Assembly (NCBI RefSeq): GCF_001719615.1
Contig: NZ_MDVX01000002.1
Coordinates: 310,001-374,000, forward strand
DNA length: 64,000 nucleotides
Direction: 5' to 3'
DNA from: Neptunicoccus sediminis
GTDB taxonomy: Bacteria; Pseudomonadota; Alphaproteobacteria; Rhodobacterales; Rhodobacteraceae
Shown: in pieces, positions 34,317-44,201 of the stretch
How positions within the stretch are numbered: the stretch's first letter is position 1
How the letters are laid out: each line of letters starts with the position of its first letter
The notes under the pieces: generated by a model
What the model was told of the DNA's origin: nothing
The model's database searches: none
What the model saw: only the letters and a program-made list of their open reading frames with translations
Translations under genes and position numbers: made by a program

Positions 34317-35762
34317 CTAAATGAACGAGAAATCGTCCTCGGTAATATCCGCATTACGCAATCCGAGCAGTTTTATTGTGCCACCGTCATGTTCGATCAC
34401 CTTATGGCGGCCGACTTTCGCGATGGACAGGGTGTCAAACCCACCCTCATGGCCGTAGATCAACATCAGGTCGTCGCCCTGTTTGAACGCCCTCAGCCGG
34501 TCGTTGCCGCTATCTTGCGAGAACAGGAAGACGTCATTACCGCCACCGCCTTTCATCAGGTCGTTGCCGGAACCGCCGATCACAAAATCATCCGCTTTGC
34601 CGCCAAAAAATTTGTCATTGCCCGCGCCAAGCCGGATAGTCCCAGTGTCACCGTTCAATGTAACCTTATCGCGCCCGTCGCCGGTGCGGATCAAATCCAC
34701 ATAGCCGCTGCCGGTTACAACCACATCTTTGCCGCCACGGGTATGGATCAGGTCAATTTCCCCGCTTCCGCCAAAAACCTTGTCGTTGCCATTGCCTGTC
34801 CGCAGCGCGCCCGCACCGCCATCGCCCAAACTCAACCGCACGGCGTCATCGCCAAAAACATCAAGACTGCCCATATTTCCCTGCGTGTTTATCACATGGG
34901 ACATGCCAGAGCCGGAGCCGATCTGCACCGCGCCAATTCCGCCGCTGCCAATATTGATGTCGGCCGGGGAGTCATAGACCAGAAGGCTTAGGACCTGACG
35001 CTCGTCCGTTGTCATTTTCAAACTGCCCTCAAAGGCTTCGATGGTGCGAATGCGGCCCGAACCCTCCATGTTAATTTCTACGTCGCCACCGTTAGCGGTG
35101 AGCACCCGCATATCTCCTCCGTCTTTAATGTTGAATGTTGAAAGACCGGTTTCCGTGTAGGTCCGTGCAGCGTTGACATCTGCGCCACTATTCACAGTAA
35201 CTGTGTTGTCGTTTCCGCCTAAATCAAGGAACTTGATCTTCTCACTTTCGACAGTGATGGTATGATCGCCGTTATTGATCTGCATCGCTTCAATGCGTCC
35301 ATTTGTGGTGATGGTAGCATCTCCGTTCAACCCGATCCGCTCAACTCGGCCAGTGCCGGTGTTCAACGTGATATGTTCGCCCCCAAGGGAAATATACTTA
35401 GTATCCTGCGCCCCCAGAGTGATGTCATGGACCCCGCCCCAGCCCTCGATGTAGTTGACTTGCGTCCCGTTCAATACGATGTCCGAGCTTTCGCCCAGTG
35501 CAAGAACACCGATGTGCGTATCGGTTCCGCCATCGGAAATGGTCGCCTTACTGCCACCTTTGGCATGAAACGCCATATAGGCCACGGTCCAGTTTGCGCC
35601 GGTAAAACTGGCGTTTACGTTGTAAAACCGATCGTCTGTATCATCGTAAACGGAATAAAATGGAAGATAGCCCGACCACATGAGATCCGGGTTGTCATTT
35701 TCGCCAACCGGCTCGTTTTCAATATCTGTGCTGCCATCAAAAAGGGAGTTAATTTTAACCAT
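34317..35762 (-). CDS. RTX-repeat protein with large beta-rich N-terminal region
   Basis: A 481-residue protein beginning MVKINSLFDGSTDIENEPVG, without a signal peptide. The first about 330 residues form short repeating segments rich in Gly, Asn, Thr and Asp (TGRVERIGLNGDATITTNG, MQINNGDHTITVESEKIK) that look like a beta-helix or beta-solenoid. From about residue 330 there are RTX-like repeats (GNGNDKVFGGSGEIDLIHTRGG, GAGNDKFFGGKADDFVIGG), and the C-terminus ends ITEDDFSFI, a type-I-secretion-like tail. It is probably exported and calcium-binding. No catalytic motif is seen. It is convergent with tRNA-Arg and follows the catalase gene on the same strand, though not obviously as an operon. Confidence 0.8.
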   Translation of the reverse strand: MVKINSLFDGSTDIENEPVGENDNPDLMWSGYLPFYSVYDDTDDRFYNVNASFTGANWTVAYMAFHAKGGSKATISDGGTDTHIGVLALGESSDIVLNGTQVNYIEGWGGVHDITLGAQDTKYISLGGEHITLNTGTGRVERIGLNGDATITTNGRIEAMQINNGDHTITVESEKIKFLDLGGNDNTVTVNSGADVNAARTYTETGLSTFNIKDGGDMRVLTANGGDVEINMEGSGRIRTIEAFEGSLKMTTDERQVLSLLVYDSPADINIGSGGIGAVQIGSGSGMSHVINTQGNMGSLDVFGDDAVRLSLGDGGAGALRTGNGNDKVFGGSGEIDLIHTRGGKDVVVTGSGYVDLIRTGDGRDKVTLNGDTGTIRLGAGNDKFFGGKADDFVIGGSGNDLMKGGGGNDVFLFSQDSGNDRLRAFKQGDDLMLIYGHEGGFDTLSIAKVGRHKVIEHDGGTIKLLGLRNADITEDDFSFI

Positions 35763-35900
35763 AGACTTTCCTTACCTAGAAACAAATTGCTCTTATTTAA
35801 TTGGAATTGCCTTGGGGTAAACCTGACTCCATTCTGCCTTCATTGCAAGCCTGATGCCGCGCGGGACACGTTCTGCCCCGCGCGTATTCATTCAAAAATG

Positions 35901-37415
35901 CTAGCCGTCAATGCTCTTGGCTGAGGCCATGCCCGGAGCTTTGGATTTGCCGCCAAGCTTGTCGCGAACAGCTTTTTCAATCTTGTCGCCAGTGTCCCCG
36001 TCGATGTTGCGCCAGTATTCAAATGCCCGCACGAGCACTTTTTCACTGACACCATCACATAGATGGCCTGTCACGTTCTGCACCAGACGATCCCGTTGCT
36101 CTGCATCCATCACATCACGAATAAGCGTGCCGGGTTGTGACCAGTCGTCATCATCTTTGCGCAAAGTATAAGCGGCGCGGACCATTTCACCGTCGGAATA
36201 CCAGATACCGGCTTCTTCGCCCGCTTCGGGTTGTGCGGACGGACCGCCATAGGAGTTGGGCGCATAGACCGGATCCTGCACCTTAACGGTACGTCCGGCA
36301 CCATCCTTGGAATAGTTGTGCACCGGCGCTTTGGGCGCGTTTACGGGGATATGTTTGTAGTTCACCCCAAGCCGCGCACGATGGGCATCCGAGTAGGAAA
36401 AACCACGGGCCAACAGCATCTTATCAGGCGACAAACCGACACCGGGGACCATATTGCTTGGCTCGAAAGCGGCCTGTTCGATCTCTGTGTGGAAGTCCGT
36501 CGGGTTCCGGTTCAGGGTCAGCTTGCCTACTTCAATCAGCGGATAATCCGCATGAGGCCAGATTTTCGTCAGATCGAACGGGTTGATCCGGTAGGTTTTG
36601 GCATCCTCAAAGGGCATCACCTGCCATTTAAGGGTCCAGCTTGGGAAGTCGCCATCCGCGATGTGGTTGAACAGGTCGCGTCGGTGATAATCCCCGTCCT
36701 TGCCCGCCATTTTATCCGCCTCGTCCTGACTGAAATAGGCGTTTCCATCACCCTGATCGGTGTGGAAGTGGAATTTGACCCAGAATTTTTCCCCATCTGC
36801 GTTAACCAGCGAGTAGGTATGGCTGGAATAGCCGTTCATTTCACGCCACGTGCGCGGGATGCCGCGATCCCCCATGAGATAGGCGACCTGATGGGCGCTC
36901 TCGGGTGAAAGGGTCCAGAAATCCCACTGCATGTCGTGATCCCGCAGGCCGTTATCGGCACGGCGTTTCTGGCTGCGGATAAAGTGCTGGAATTTCAGTG
37001 GGTCGCGGACGAAGAAGATTGGCGTGTTGTTCCCGACCATATCAAAATTGCCGTCTTCGGTATACATTTTCACCGAAAATCCGCGCGGGTCGCGCCATGT
37101 GTCCGGACTGCCTCTTTCCCCTGCAACGGTAGAAAACCGCATCACCACATCGCAATTCGCACCGGGCTGAAAGATCTTTGCCTTCGTGTAGCGTGATACA
37201 TCCTGTGTTGTTTCAAATGTGCCAAACGCGCCAGAGCCTTTGGCGTGGGGCTGACGCTCGGGGATGCGCTCACGGTTGAAATTCGCCATTTGCTCAAGGA
37301 GGTAATGATCGTTCAACACGATCGGACCGTCCGGCCCGACGGTCAGAGAATGCTCGTCGCTGCGAACGCGAATACCTGCATCTGTGGTTGTCGGGGGGGA
37401 TTTCTTATCGGTCAT
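35901..37415 (-). CDS. katA: Catalase (heme, small-subunit clade)
   Basis: A 504-residue catalase. The start at 37415 ([20 protein letters not shown]) follows GGAAGGGTCC; longer in-frame starts are unlikely. The active-site His lies in [15 protein letters not shown], the Asn in [14 protein letters not shown], and the proximal heme ligand Tyr in [14 protein letters not shown]. The domain order (catalase core plus short helical tail) fits monofunctional clade 3 catalases. It breaks down hydrogen peroxide in the cytoplasm. The gene follows an alpha/beta hydrolase gene on the same strand (40-base gap). No OxyR or Fur regulator lies nearby in the window. Confidence 0.95.
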   Translation of the reverse strand: MTDKKSPPTTTDAGIRVRSDEHSLTVGPDGPIVLNDHYLLEQMANFNRERIPERQPHAKGSGAFGTFETTQDVSRYTKAKIFQPGANCDVVMRFSTVAGERGSPDTWRDPRGFSVKMYTEDGNFDMVGNNTPIFFVRDPLKFQHFIRSQKRRADNGLRDHDMQWDFWTLSPESAHQVAYLMGDRGIPRTWREMNGYSSHTYSLVNADGEKFWVKFHFHTDQGDGNAYFSQDEADKMAGKDGDYHRRDLFNHIADGDFPSWTLKWQVMPFEDAKTYRINPFDLTKIWPHADYPLIEVGKLTLNRNPTDFHTEIEQAAFEPSNMVPGVGLSPDKMLLARGFSYSDAHRARLGVNYKHIPVNAPKAPVHNYSKDGAGRTVKVQDPVYAPNSYGGPSAQPEAGEEAGIWYSDGEMVRAAYTLRKDDDDWSQPGTLIRDVMDAEQRDRLVQNVTGHLCDGVSEKVLVRAFEYWRNIDGDTGDKIEKAVRDKLGGKSKAPGMASAKSIDG

Positions 37416-37455
37416 ATCGGACCCTTCCATGTTGGTTTCTGCGCAGTTTCTTACC

Positions 37456-38388
37456 CTACCCAACGCGCCGGATGGCAATTGGTTCCATGCCCGCGCCAAA
37501 GCCTGCACGATCCGGGGCCAGAAGGGTGGCGTTGGCCTGTGATTTCATCAGCATCAGCAGCTTGCGGGCGCGCCCCTCAATAGCCAGCGAAGTGACCGCG
37601 GGCAGGCAGCCCAGCGCCTTGAGCCTTTGGGGTACGTTATGATTGGTGCGCGGCATCACATAATGGCGCAGATTTGGCGGTCGGGGGAAACGGTCCCGCT
37701 GGGGGGCTTCGCGGCCATGGCGCCCGTGTATCACGCAATAGGCTGTTTCGCGGTTCAGATGATCCGCGGCGGACCGGATCGCAAAGCGGTCGATCCCCGC
37801 ACGCCAGTTGGCCCAACGGTGATCATCGGGCACCACCTCGGGATGGACCGAGAGTTGGGGCGCAAAGGCAAGAACCTGATCCACAGCGGTCAGACTCGGG
37901 GCAACCAGCGCAGAGAACCCGCCCATGGAATGCCCCATCGCAACGACGCGGCGGGGCGTGCATAACTGCCGGAAGCTGTCAATTTCATCCCGCATACGAT
38001 CCAGCAAGTCCGGCGCATTCAGCCAGCTTCGCTGCGGATCGGACAGGAACAGCACGTTATGCGCACCATTTGCTGTGGCGCTGCGGGCGAATTCCGGCGG
38101 CGGGCAGTCCTGATCAGCGCGACCAATGCCCGAGAAGCACAGAACCAGCCTGTCCGAACTGCCTCGATGCGCCCAAGTGCGCAGCCCCCCGCTATCATGG
38201 CGCAGTCGTATATCCAGTTGATCCGATGCCACTCTGCCCCCCCGCATTTCGTCAGAGTGCAACCAAGCAAGCGCTATGTCCAGCCGTAACGCGCGGGAGA
38301 CTCGCCAGTCAGACGAAAGCTGTATCATCAATAAGGATGCGTCGCTTGCGCAGTTCAGGGGCAATATATCCGCTGCGCTAAAGGCCAC
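37456..38388 (-). CDS. Alpha/beta hydrolase-fold protein
   Basis: A 310-residue protein (possibly starting at an in-frame ATG at 38328, 290 residues). The nucleophile elbow is [14 protein letters not shown]. Other features are [20 protein letters not shown] near residue 85 and a His-containing [16 protein letters not shown] near the C-terminus, giving a plausible Ser-Asp-His triad. There is no signal peptide. The substrate is unknown. It precedes the catalase gene by 40 bases on the same strand, so the two may be co-transcribed. Similar stand-alone hydrolases are annotated only by fold. Confidence 0.72.
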   Translation of the reverse strand: MAFSAADILPLNCASDASLLMIQLSSDWRVSRALRLDIALAWLHSDEMRGGRVASDQLDIRLRHDSGGLRTWAHRGSSDRLVLCFSGIGRADQDCPPPEFARSATANGAHNVLFLSDPQRSWLNAPDLLDRMRDEIDSFRQLCTPRRVVAMGHSMGGFSALVAPSLTAVDQVLAFAPQLSVHPEVVPDDHRWANWRAGIDRFAIRSAADHLNRETAYCVIHGRHGREAPQRDRFPRPPNLRHYVMPRTNHNVPQRLKALGCLPAVTSLAIEGRARKLLMLMKSQANATLLAPDRAGFGAGMEPIAIRRVG

Positions 38389-38515
38389 CTTTCAGCACCG
38401 AAGGATCTTCTTCGGCTGCTAGATCGGTGGATTTGTCCCTGCTTTGGGCAATCAGGCACAACGCCCCGAAGTCACCCCGTCCGGCATGACCGGAAAGGGT
38501 GTGTATCATTCGCAA

Positions 38516-38959
38516 TTACCACTCGCCGGTGTTTTCCATGCTGGCCCAAGGTTCGGCCGGTGCAAGGCTGTCGCCCTCTTGCAGCAGCTCGATCGACACA
38601 TTGTCAGGGGATTTCACAAAGGCCATGCGCCCGTCGCGCGGCGGGCGGTTAATTACAACACCCTTGTCCATCAGTGCCTGACAGGTTTCATAGATGTTAT
38701 CCACCTTATAGGCCAGATGACCCCAGCTGCGGCCTGTCTCAAGCTTTTCATCGCTGTCCCAGTTGTAGGTCAGTTCCAGTTCCGGTGCGTTATGCTCTTT
38801 GGCGTGGGCTTCATCCTTGGGGGCGGCAAGGAAGATCAGGGTAAACTTGCCCTCGGGAACTTCGGTGCGGCGGGTTTCCACCAGCCCCATTTTATTGCAC
38901 CAGAAATCCATGGATTCATCCAGATTGGCCACGCGGACCATTGTGTGAAGATAGCGCAT
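38516..38959 (-). CDS. gloA: Lactoylglutathione lyase-like (glyoxalase I)
   Basis: A 147-residue VOC-superfamily protein. The ATG at 38959 (MRYLHTMVRVANLDESMDFW) is preferred to in-frame starts up to 39124 because it follows GGAGAACGACA and matches glyoxalase I N-termini. Repeated VOC halves are visible with the metal-ligand patterns HTMVRVANLDESMDF, PELELTYNWDSDEKLETGR and SWGHLAYKVDNIYETCQ, plus VSIELLQEG. It isomerises the hemithioacetal of methylglyoxal and glutathione to S-lactoylglutathione. It is transcribed away from the glycine cleavage operon, whose riboswitch starts at about 39081. Confidence 0.9.
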   Translation of the reverse strand: MRYLHTMVRVANLDESMDFWCNKMGLVETRRTEVPEGKFTLIFLAAPKDEAHAKEHNAPELELTYNWDSDEKLETGRSWGHLAYKVDNIYETCQALMDKGVVINRPPRDGRMAFVKSPDNVSIELLQEGDSLAPAEPWASMENTGEW

Positions 38960-39080
38960 TGTCGTTCTCCGTAAGACTGTTGATTGCCTGCAACCTATCG
39001 TGAAACAGATTGAATTCCACCGCAAAATCGCCCTTGGGATACCTTGATCACCATCCGGTTGCATACTATGGTGCACAGTA

Positions 39081-39240
39081 GATCGAGTCGGGAGAAGCCA
39101 GCATAGCTGGTGCCGAAGGAGCAACCGCCCCGGAAACTCTCAGGCAAAAGGACCGCCGATTAAACAGACTCTGGAGAGAGGCACAATTGTGTCCGCCGAA
39201 GGGATAGCGATCTCAGGCAAAAGGTACAGAGGGGGCATCG
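39081..39240 (+). promoter_or_regulatory. Tandem glycine riboswitch
   Basis: Two glycine aptamers are readable from the strongly conserved elements: aptamer 1 with GAGTCGGGAGAAGCC, GGAGCAACCGCCC, CTCTCAGGCAAAAGGACCG and aptamer 2 with CCGCCGAAGGGATAGCGATC, CTCAGGCAAAAGGTACAGAG. The duplicated CTCAGGCAAAAGG segments are diagnostic. It precedes gcvT and would couple glycine level to expression of the cleavage operon. Confidence 0.93.
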
Positions 39241-39308
39241 CGGTTGCGCAATTGCGCAGCTAGACCGATGCCGGAAATCCGACCGGCTGATACATTTGGG
39301 AGGCCGGA

Positions 39309-40439
39309 TTGTCCGATCTGAAACAGACACCGCTGTATGATCTACACGTGGAACTTGACGCCAAAATGGTGCCGTTTGCCGGCTATGAAATGCCCGTGCA
39401 ATTCCCTCTTGGCGTGATGAAGGAACACAACCACACCCGCAATGCCGCAGGCCTGTTTGATGTCAGCCACATGGGTCAGGTGATTATCCGTCCCAAATCC
39501 GGCAATATCGAAGATGCAGCGCTTGCACTTGAAAGCCTGATCCCGATGGATGTGCTCGGGCTGCCAGAGGATCGGCAGCGCTACGGGATGCTGACAAACG
39601 ATCAAGGCGGTATCCGCGACGACCTGATGTTCGCCAATCGGGGTGATCACCTTTATGTGGTGGTGAACGGAGCCTGTAAGGACGACGATTTTGCCCATAT
39701 GCAGGCGCATATCTCTGACAGTTGCGATTTGCATATACACGATGATCGCGCGCTTCTGGCGCTCCAGGGACCACAGGCCGAAACCGCCCTTGCCCGCATG
39801 ATCCCCGAAGTTGCGGAAATGTCCTTTATGGACCTCAAAACCCTATCCTACAAAGGTCAGGATGTGTGGATTTCCCGCTCTGGCTACACCGGCGAGGACG
39901 GCTTTGAAATTTCCATTCCGGCGGATCACGCGACAGATTTTGCACGGGAACTTCTGGCAATGGCAGAGGTGGAAATGATCGGCCTTGGCGCACGGGACAG
40001 CCTGCGGCTTGAGGGGGGCTTGTGTCTCTATGGCAATGACATCGACACGCAAACCACTCCGATCGAGGCCGCGCTGAATTGGTCCATCCAGAAAGTTCGG
40101 CGCAGTGGCGGAGACCGTGAAGGCGGCTTTCCCGGCGCAGAGGTGATCCTGACCCAGATGGCTGATGGAGTATCACGCAAACGGGTTGGCATTGCACCGG
40201 AGGGCCGCGCCCCGATGCGCGGTGGCACCCCGCTTTTTGCCGAGAGCGACAGCGACACACAGATCGGCACCATTACCTCGGGCGGCTTTGGCCCCACTGT
40301 CGGGCGGCCCGTCGCTATGGGCTATGTGGACACTGATCTGTCTGCCAAAGACACCACCCTTTTTGCAGAACTGCGCGGCAAACGTCTTCCCGTTCGCATT
40401 GCAGCGCTGCCTTTTACACCCGCAAACTTCAAACGATAA
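39309..40439 (+). CDS. gcvT: Glycine cleavage T protein (aminomethyltransferase)
   Basis: A 376-residue T protein. The start is TTG at 39309, with GGGAGGCC 8 bases upstream; there is no nearby ATG or GTG at a better site. It begins SDLKQTPLYDLHVELDAKMV. Folate-domain features include FDVSHMGQVIIRPK, GQDVWISRSGYTGEDGFEIS and GLGARDSLRLEGGLCLYGND. It releases ammonia and passes the methylene to tetrahydrofolate from aminomethyl-lipoyl-GcvH. The operon order is gcvT-gcvH-(VOC gene)-gcvP, under a glycine riboswitch. It is clearly different from DmdA, which lies at 22275 and belongs to the same superfamily. Confidence 0.95.
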   Translation: MSDLKQTPLYDLHVELDAKMVPFAGYEMPVQFPLGVMKEHNHTRNAAGLFDVSHMGQVIIRPKSGNIEDAALALESLIPMDVLGLPEDRQRYGMLTNDQGGIRDDLMFANRGDHLYVVVNGACKDDDFAHMQAHISDSCDLHIHDDRALLALQGPQAETALARMIPEVAEMSFMDLKTLSYKGQDVWISRSGYTGEDGFEISIPADHATDFARELLAMAEVEMIGLGARDSLRLEGGLCLYGNDIDTQTTPIEAALNWSIQKVRRSGGDREGGFPGAEVILTQMADGVSRKRVGIAPEGRAPMRGGTPLFAESDSDTQIGTITSGGFGPTVGRPVAMGYVDTDLSAKDTTLFAELRGKRLPVRIAALPFTPANFKR

Positions 40440-40465
40440 CCTAACCAGACGCAGGGAAAAGACCT

Positions 40466-40825
40466 ATGAAATTTACCGAAGAACACGAATGGCTGCTGGC
40501 CGAAGATGACATCGTGACTGTGGGCATCACGAAACACGCCGCTGACGCGCTTGGCGAGCTGGTCTTTGTGGAACTGCCCGAAGTGGGCACCGAAGTCAGC
40601 AAGGACGACGACATCGTTGTCATCGAGAGCGTAAAAGCCGCCTCTGACATCATGGCACCGATTGACGGCGAAATCGTCGAAGTGAACGAAGAGCTGCTGG
40701 AAAACCCGACACTCGTGAACGAAGACCCGCTGGGCAAGGCGTGGTTCTTCAAGATGAAGCCGGACAATATGGCCGATCTGGACGATCTGATGGACGAAGC
40801 CGCCTATAGCGCGCTGATCGCCTGA
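40466..40825 (+). CDS. gcvH: Glycine cleavage H protein
   Basis: A 119-residue lipoyl carrier protein. The ATG at 40466 (MKFTEEHEWLLAEDDIVTVG) is typical for the family. The lipoyl lysine lies in DDIVVIESVKAASDIMAPID (about residue 59). It carries the aminomethyl group between GcvP, GcvT and lipoamide dehydrogenase. It is 26 bases downstream of gcvT and four bases before the VOC gene, so it is translationally coupled with its neighbours. The length is slightly below the usual 125-130. Confidence 0.96.
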   Translation: MKFTEEHEWLLAEDDIVTVGITKHAADALGELVFVELPEVGTEVSKDDDIVVIESVKAASDIMAPIDGEIVEVNEELLENPTLVNEDPLGKAWFFKMKPDNMADLDDLMDEAAYSALIA

Positions 40826-40829
40826 TCCG

Positions 40830-41189
40830 ATGGCGGTGTTGCGGATCATGCCGGATATTGCCTGTAGCGACCCTGCCAAGGCGCAGGCGTTCTATGGCGA
40901 TATACTGGGCATGGACCTGTTGATGGATATGGGCTGGATCAGGACTTTTGGCGGCGCAGAACCGGTCAAACCCCAGATCAGCTTTATGACGCAAGGGGGC
41001 AATGATACCCCTGTTCCGTCCCTCTCCGTTGAAGTGGACAATCTGGACATCGTGCTGGACCGCTGCACCGCCGCCGGACATCAGCCCGTCTACGGGCCGG
41101 TCACGGAAGACTGGGGCGTGCGCCGCTTTTTCGTGCAGGACCCGTTCGGAACGCTGATCAACATTCTGCAACACAACCCGCCGGCCTGA
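40830..41189 (+). CDS. VOC-family protein within the gcv operon
   Basis: A 119-residue vicinal-oxygen-chelate fold protein. It begins MAVLRIMPDIACSDPAKAQA. Features are AFYGDILGMDLLMDMGWIRT, PSLSVEVDNLDIVLDRCTAA and WGVRRFFVQDPFGTLINILQ, a pattern shared with bleomycin-resistance/glyoxalase-like proteins. The usual metal-binding triad is only partly visible. It starts four bases after gcvH and 111 bases before gcvP, so it is co-transcribed with the glycine cleavage genes. Its role is unknown. Confidence 0.78.
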   Translation: MAVLRIMPDIACSDPAKAQAFYGDILGMDLLMDMGWIRTFGGAEPVKPQISFMTQGGNDTPVPSLSVEVDNLDIVLDRCTAAGHQPVYGPVTEDWGVRRFFVQDPFGTLINILQHNPPA

Positions 41190-41300
41190 CGCCACAGTTT
41201 CCTCCGGCCCCAAGAAACCGATCCCGCGCCCGTCTTCTTCGAACCGGACGCGCCCCCCTGTCTGAACCGCCTGTCTGAACATAGCTGCAAGGAGCTCCCT

Positions 41301-44153
41301 ATGCCGTTCAAAGCCACCGACTATCTGCCTTATGATTTTGCGAACCGTCGCCATATCGGTCCCTCCCCCGAGGAAATGGGCGATATGCTGAAACTGTTGG
41401 GGAAAGAGTCGCTCGACGCGCTGATCGACGAGACCGTTCCCGCCGAAATCCGCCGCAAAGAGCCACTGGTCTGGGAGCGGGCCAAATCCGAACGGGAGGT
41501 GCTGTTCCACATGCGCCGCACTGCAGAAAAGAACAAGGTTCTGCACTCGCTCATCGGTCAGGGATATCATGGCACGGTGACGCCCCCTGCGATCCAGCGC
41601 AACATTCTGGAAAATCCCGCTTGGTACACGGCCTATACGCCGTACCAGCCGGAAATCTCGCAGGGGCGGCTTGAGGCGCTCTTGAACTTTCAGACGATGG
41701 TTTCGGACCTGACCGGACTTGAAATCGCCAATGCCTCTTTGCTGGATGAATCCACCGCCTGTGCCGAGGCTATGACCATGGCGCAGCGGGTGGCCAAATC
41801 CAAAGCCAAAGCGTTTTTCATCGACGAGAACTGTCACCCCCAAAACATCGCAGTGATGCGCACGCGGGCCGAACCGCTGGGTATCGAGTTGATCATCGGT
41901 GATCCCGAAACCGATCTGGATGCCTCAGCCGTCTTTGGTGCGATTTTCCAGTATCCCGGCACCTATGGTCATCTGCGCGACTTTACCGACCAGATTGCAG
42001 CACTGCACGATGCCAAGGCCATAGGCGTCATCGCCGCCGACCCGCTGTCCCTGACCCTGCTGAAAGAGCCGGGTGCAATGGGAGCGGACATCGCTGTTGG
42101 CTCCACCCAGCGCTTTGGCGTGCCCGAAGGCTACGGCGGCCCGCATGCGGCTTATATGGCCACGAAAGAGGCTTACAAACGGGCGATGCCGGGCCGTCTT
42201 GTCGGTGTGTCTATTGATGCACGGGGCAACCGCGCCTATCGTCTTGCCCTGCAAACCCGCGAGCAGCATATCCGCCGCGAGAAAGCCACATCGAACGTTT
42301 GCACCGCACAGGCGCTGCTGGCGGTCATGGCGTCCATGTATGCGGTGTTCCACGGACCGGACGGGCTGCGGGCCATCGCCCAGCGCATCCACCGCAAGAC
42401 CGTGCGTATGGCCGAAGGGCTGGAAAGCATGGGGCTGAAGGTAGAACCTGAGGTGTTCTTTGACACGATCACGGTTGAGGTAGGCCACCTGCAATCCGTC
42501 ATCATGCAATCAGGCGTGCAACACGGTCTGAACTTCCGCAAGGTGGGTGACACGCGGATCGGCATCACGCTGGATGAACGGGTGCGCCCTGAAACCATCG
42601 AAGCGGTCTGGCAGTCCTTCGGGCTGACCCGCACGGACGAGGATTTCACCCCGCGCTATCGCGTGCCACAGGAAATGGTGCGCACGTCGGATTTCCTGAC
42701 CCATCCGGTGTTCCATATGAACCGCGCCGAACAGGAAATGACCCGCTACATGCGCCGTCTGGCGGACCGCGACCTTGCACTTGACCGGGCGATGATCCCG
42801 CTTGGCTCTTGTACGATGAAGCTGAACTCCGCGGCAGAAATGATGCCGGTCACGTGGTCCGAATTCTCGCTGATCCACCCCTTTGCCCCTGCGGACCAGA
42901 CCGAAGGCTATAAGGAACTGATCGACGACCTGTCAGACAAGCTCTGCCAGATTACCGGCTATGACGCGATTTCCATGCAGCCGAACTCCGGCGCGCAAGG
43001 GGAATACGCGGGTCTCCTGACCATTCGCTCCTATCACAAGGCCAATGGCGAAGATCATCGCAATATCTGCCTGATCCCTACCTCCGCCCACGGCACCAAC
43101 CCAGCCTCTGCCCAGATGGTGGGTTATAAGGTGGTTGTGGTGAATTCGGCCGAAAACGGCGATATTGATGTAGAGGATTTCCGCAAGAAAGCCGAAGCCG
43201 CCGGTGACAATCTGGCTGCCTGCATGATCACCTACCCCTCTACCCACGGCGTGTTTGAAGCCACCGTGACCGAGGTTTGCCAGATCACCCATGAATTTGG
43301 CGGTCAGGTCTATATGGACGGTGCCAATATGAATGCGATGGTGGGTGTCTCCCAACCGGGTAAAATCGGCGGCGATGTCTCCCACCTGAACCTGCACAAG
43401 ACCTTTTGCATTCCGCACGGCGGCGGTGGTCCGGGCATGGGGCCAATCGGTGTGAAAACCCACCTGATCCCCCATCTTTCGGGCCATCTGGACAGTGAAG
43501 GTGGTGCCGGTCCGGTGTCGGCTGCGCCTTTCGGCTCGCCCTCGCTGCTGCCGATCAGCTGGGCCTACTGTCTGATGATGGGCGGCGAGGGTCTGACACA
43601 GGCGACCAAGGTTGCGATCCTGTCGGCCAACTACATCGCCAAGCGGCTCGAAGGGGCGTTTGACGTGCTGTACAAAGGTCCAAACGGTCGTGTCGCCCAT
43701 GAATGTATCATCGACACACGCCCCCTTAAGGACAGTGCCGGTGTGTCCGTGGATGATGTGGCCAAACGACTGATCGACTGTGGCTTTCACGCGCCGACCA
43801 TGTCCTTCCCTGTGCCCGGCACGCTGATGATCGAACCGACAGAGTCCGAGACCAAAGCCGAGCTGGACCGGTTCTGCGATGCCATGCTCGCCATTTATGC
43901 CGAGGCCAAGGACATCGAAGAAGGCCGCATCGACCGCGAAAACAACCCGCTGAAAAATGCGCCTCACACGGTAGAGGATCTGGTGGGCAACTGGGATCGC
44001 CCCTACACCCGCGAACAGGCCTGTTACCCCCCCGGTGCGTTCCGTGTGGATAAATACTGGTCCCCTGTGAACCGCGTTGACAACGCCTATGGCGACCGCA
44101 ACCTGACCTGTTCCTGCCCGCCGATGGAAAGCTATCAGGAAGCGGCAGAATAA
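41301..44153 (+). CDS. gcvP: Glycine cleavage P protein (glycine dehydrogenase, decarboxylating)
   Basis: A 950-residue single-chain P protein. The start [20 protein letters not shown] at 41301 follows AAGGAG with good spacing. The N-terminal half shows [17 protein letters not shown] and an inactive PLP-like fold; the C-terminal half carries the PLP lysine in [18 protein letters not shown] and upstream [19 protein letters not shown]. It decarboxylates glycine and loads the methylamine onto GcvH lipoate. The end of the operon is marked by a bidirectional hairpin at 44172-44197. Confidence 0.96.
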   Translation: MPFKATDYLPYDFANRRHIGPSPEEMGDMLKLLGKESLDALIDETVPAEIRRKEPLVWERAKSEREVLFHMRRTAEKNKVLHSLIGQGYHGTVTPPAIQRNILENPAWYTAYTPYQPEISQGRLEALLNFQTMVSDLTGLEIANASLLDESTACAEAMTMAQRVAKSKAKAFFIDENCHPQNIAVMRTRAEPLGIELIIGDPETDLDASAVFGAIFQYPGTYGHLRDFTDQIAALHDAKAIGVIAADPLSLTLLKEPGAMGADIAVGSTQRFGVPEGYGGPHAAYMATKEAYKRAMPGRLVGVSIDARGNRAYRLALQTREQHIRREKATSNVCTAQALLAVMASMYAVFHGPDGLRAIAQRIHRKTVRMAEGLESMGLKVEPEVFFDTITVEVGHLQSVIMQSGVQHGLNFRKVGDTRIGITLDERVRPETIEAVWQSFGLTRTDEDFTPRYRVPQEMVRTSDFLTHPVFHMNRAEQEMTRYMRRLADRDLALDRAMIPLGSCTMKLNSAAEMMPVTWSEFSLIHPFAPADQTEGYKELIDDLSDKLCQITGYDAISMQPNSGAQGEYAGLLTIRSYHKANGEDHRNICLIPTSAHGTNPASAQMVGYKVVVVNSAENGDIDVEDFRKKAEAAGDNLAACMITYPSTHGVFEATVTEVCQITHEFGGQVYMDGANMNAMVGVSQPGKIGGDVSHLNLHKTFCIPHGGGGPGMGPIGVKTHLIPHLSGHLDSEGGAGPVSAAPFGSPSLLPISWAYCLMMGGEGLTQATKVAILSANYIAKRLEGAFDVLYKGPNGRVAHECIIDTRPLKDSAGVSVDDVAKRLIDCGFHAPTMSFPVPGTLMIEPTESETKAELDRFCDAMLAIYAEAKDIEEGRIDRENNPLKNAPHTVEDLVGNWDRPYTREQACYPPGAFRVDKYWSPVNRVDNAYGDRNLTCSCPPMESYQEAAE

Positions 44154-44171
44154 ACCCGGTTCGGAAAAAGG

Positions 44172-44197
44172 CAGGCGCGGCAATCCGCGCCTGTTTT
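44172..44197. terminator. Bidirectional terminator between gcvP and the propeller RTX gene
   Basis: CAGGCGCGG and CCGCGCCTG pair perfectly around CAAT. TTTT follows on the plus strand, and AAAAA precedes it (a T-run on the minus strand), so it can end both converging genes. Confidence 0.85.
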
Positions 44198-44201
44198 ACA
44201 T

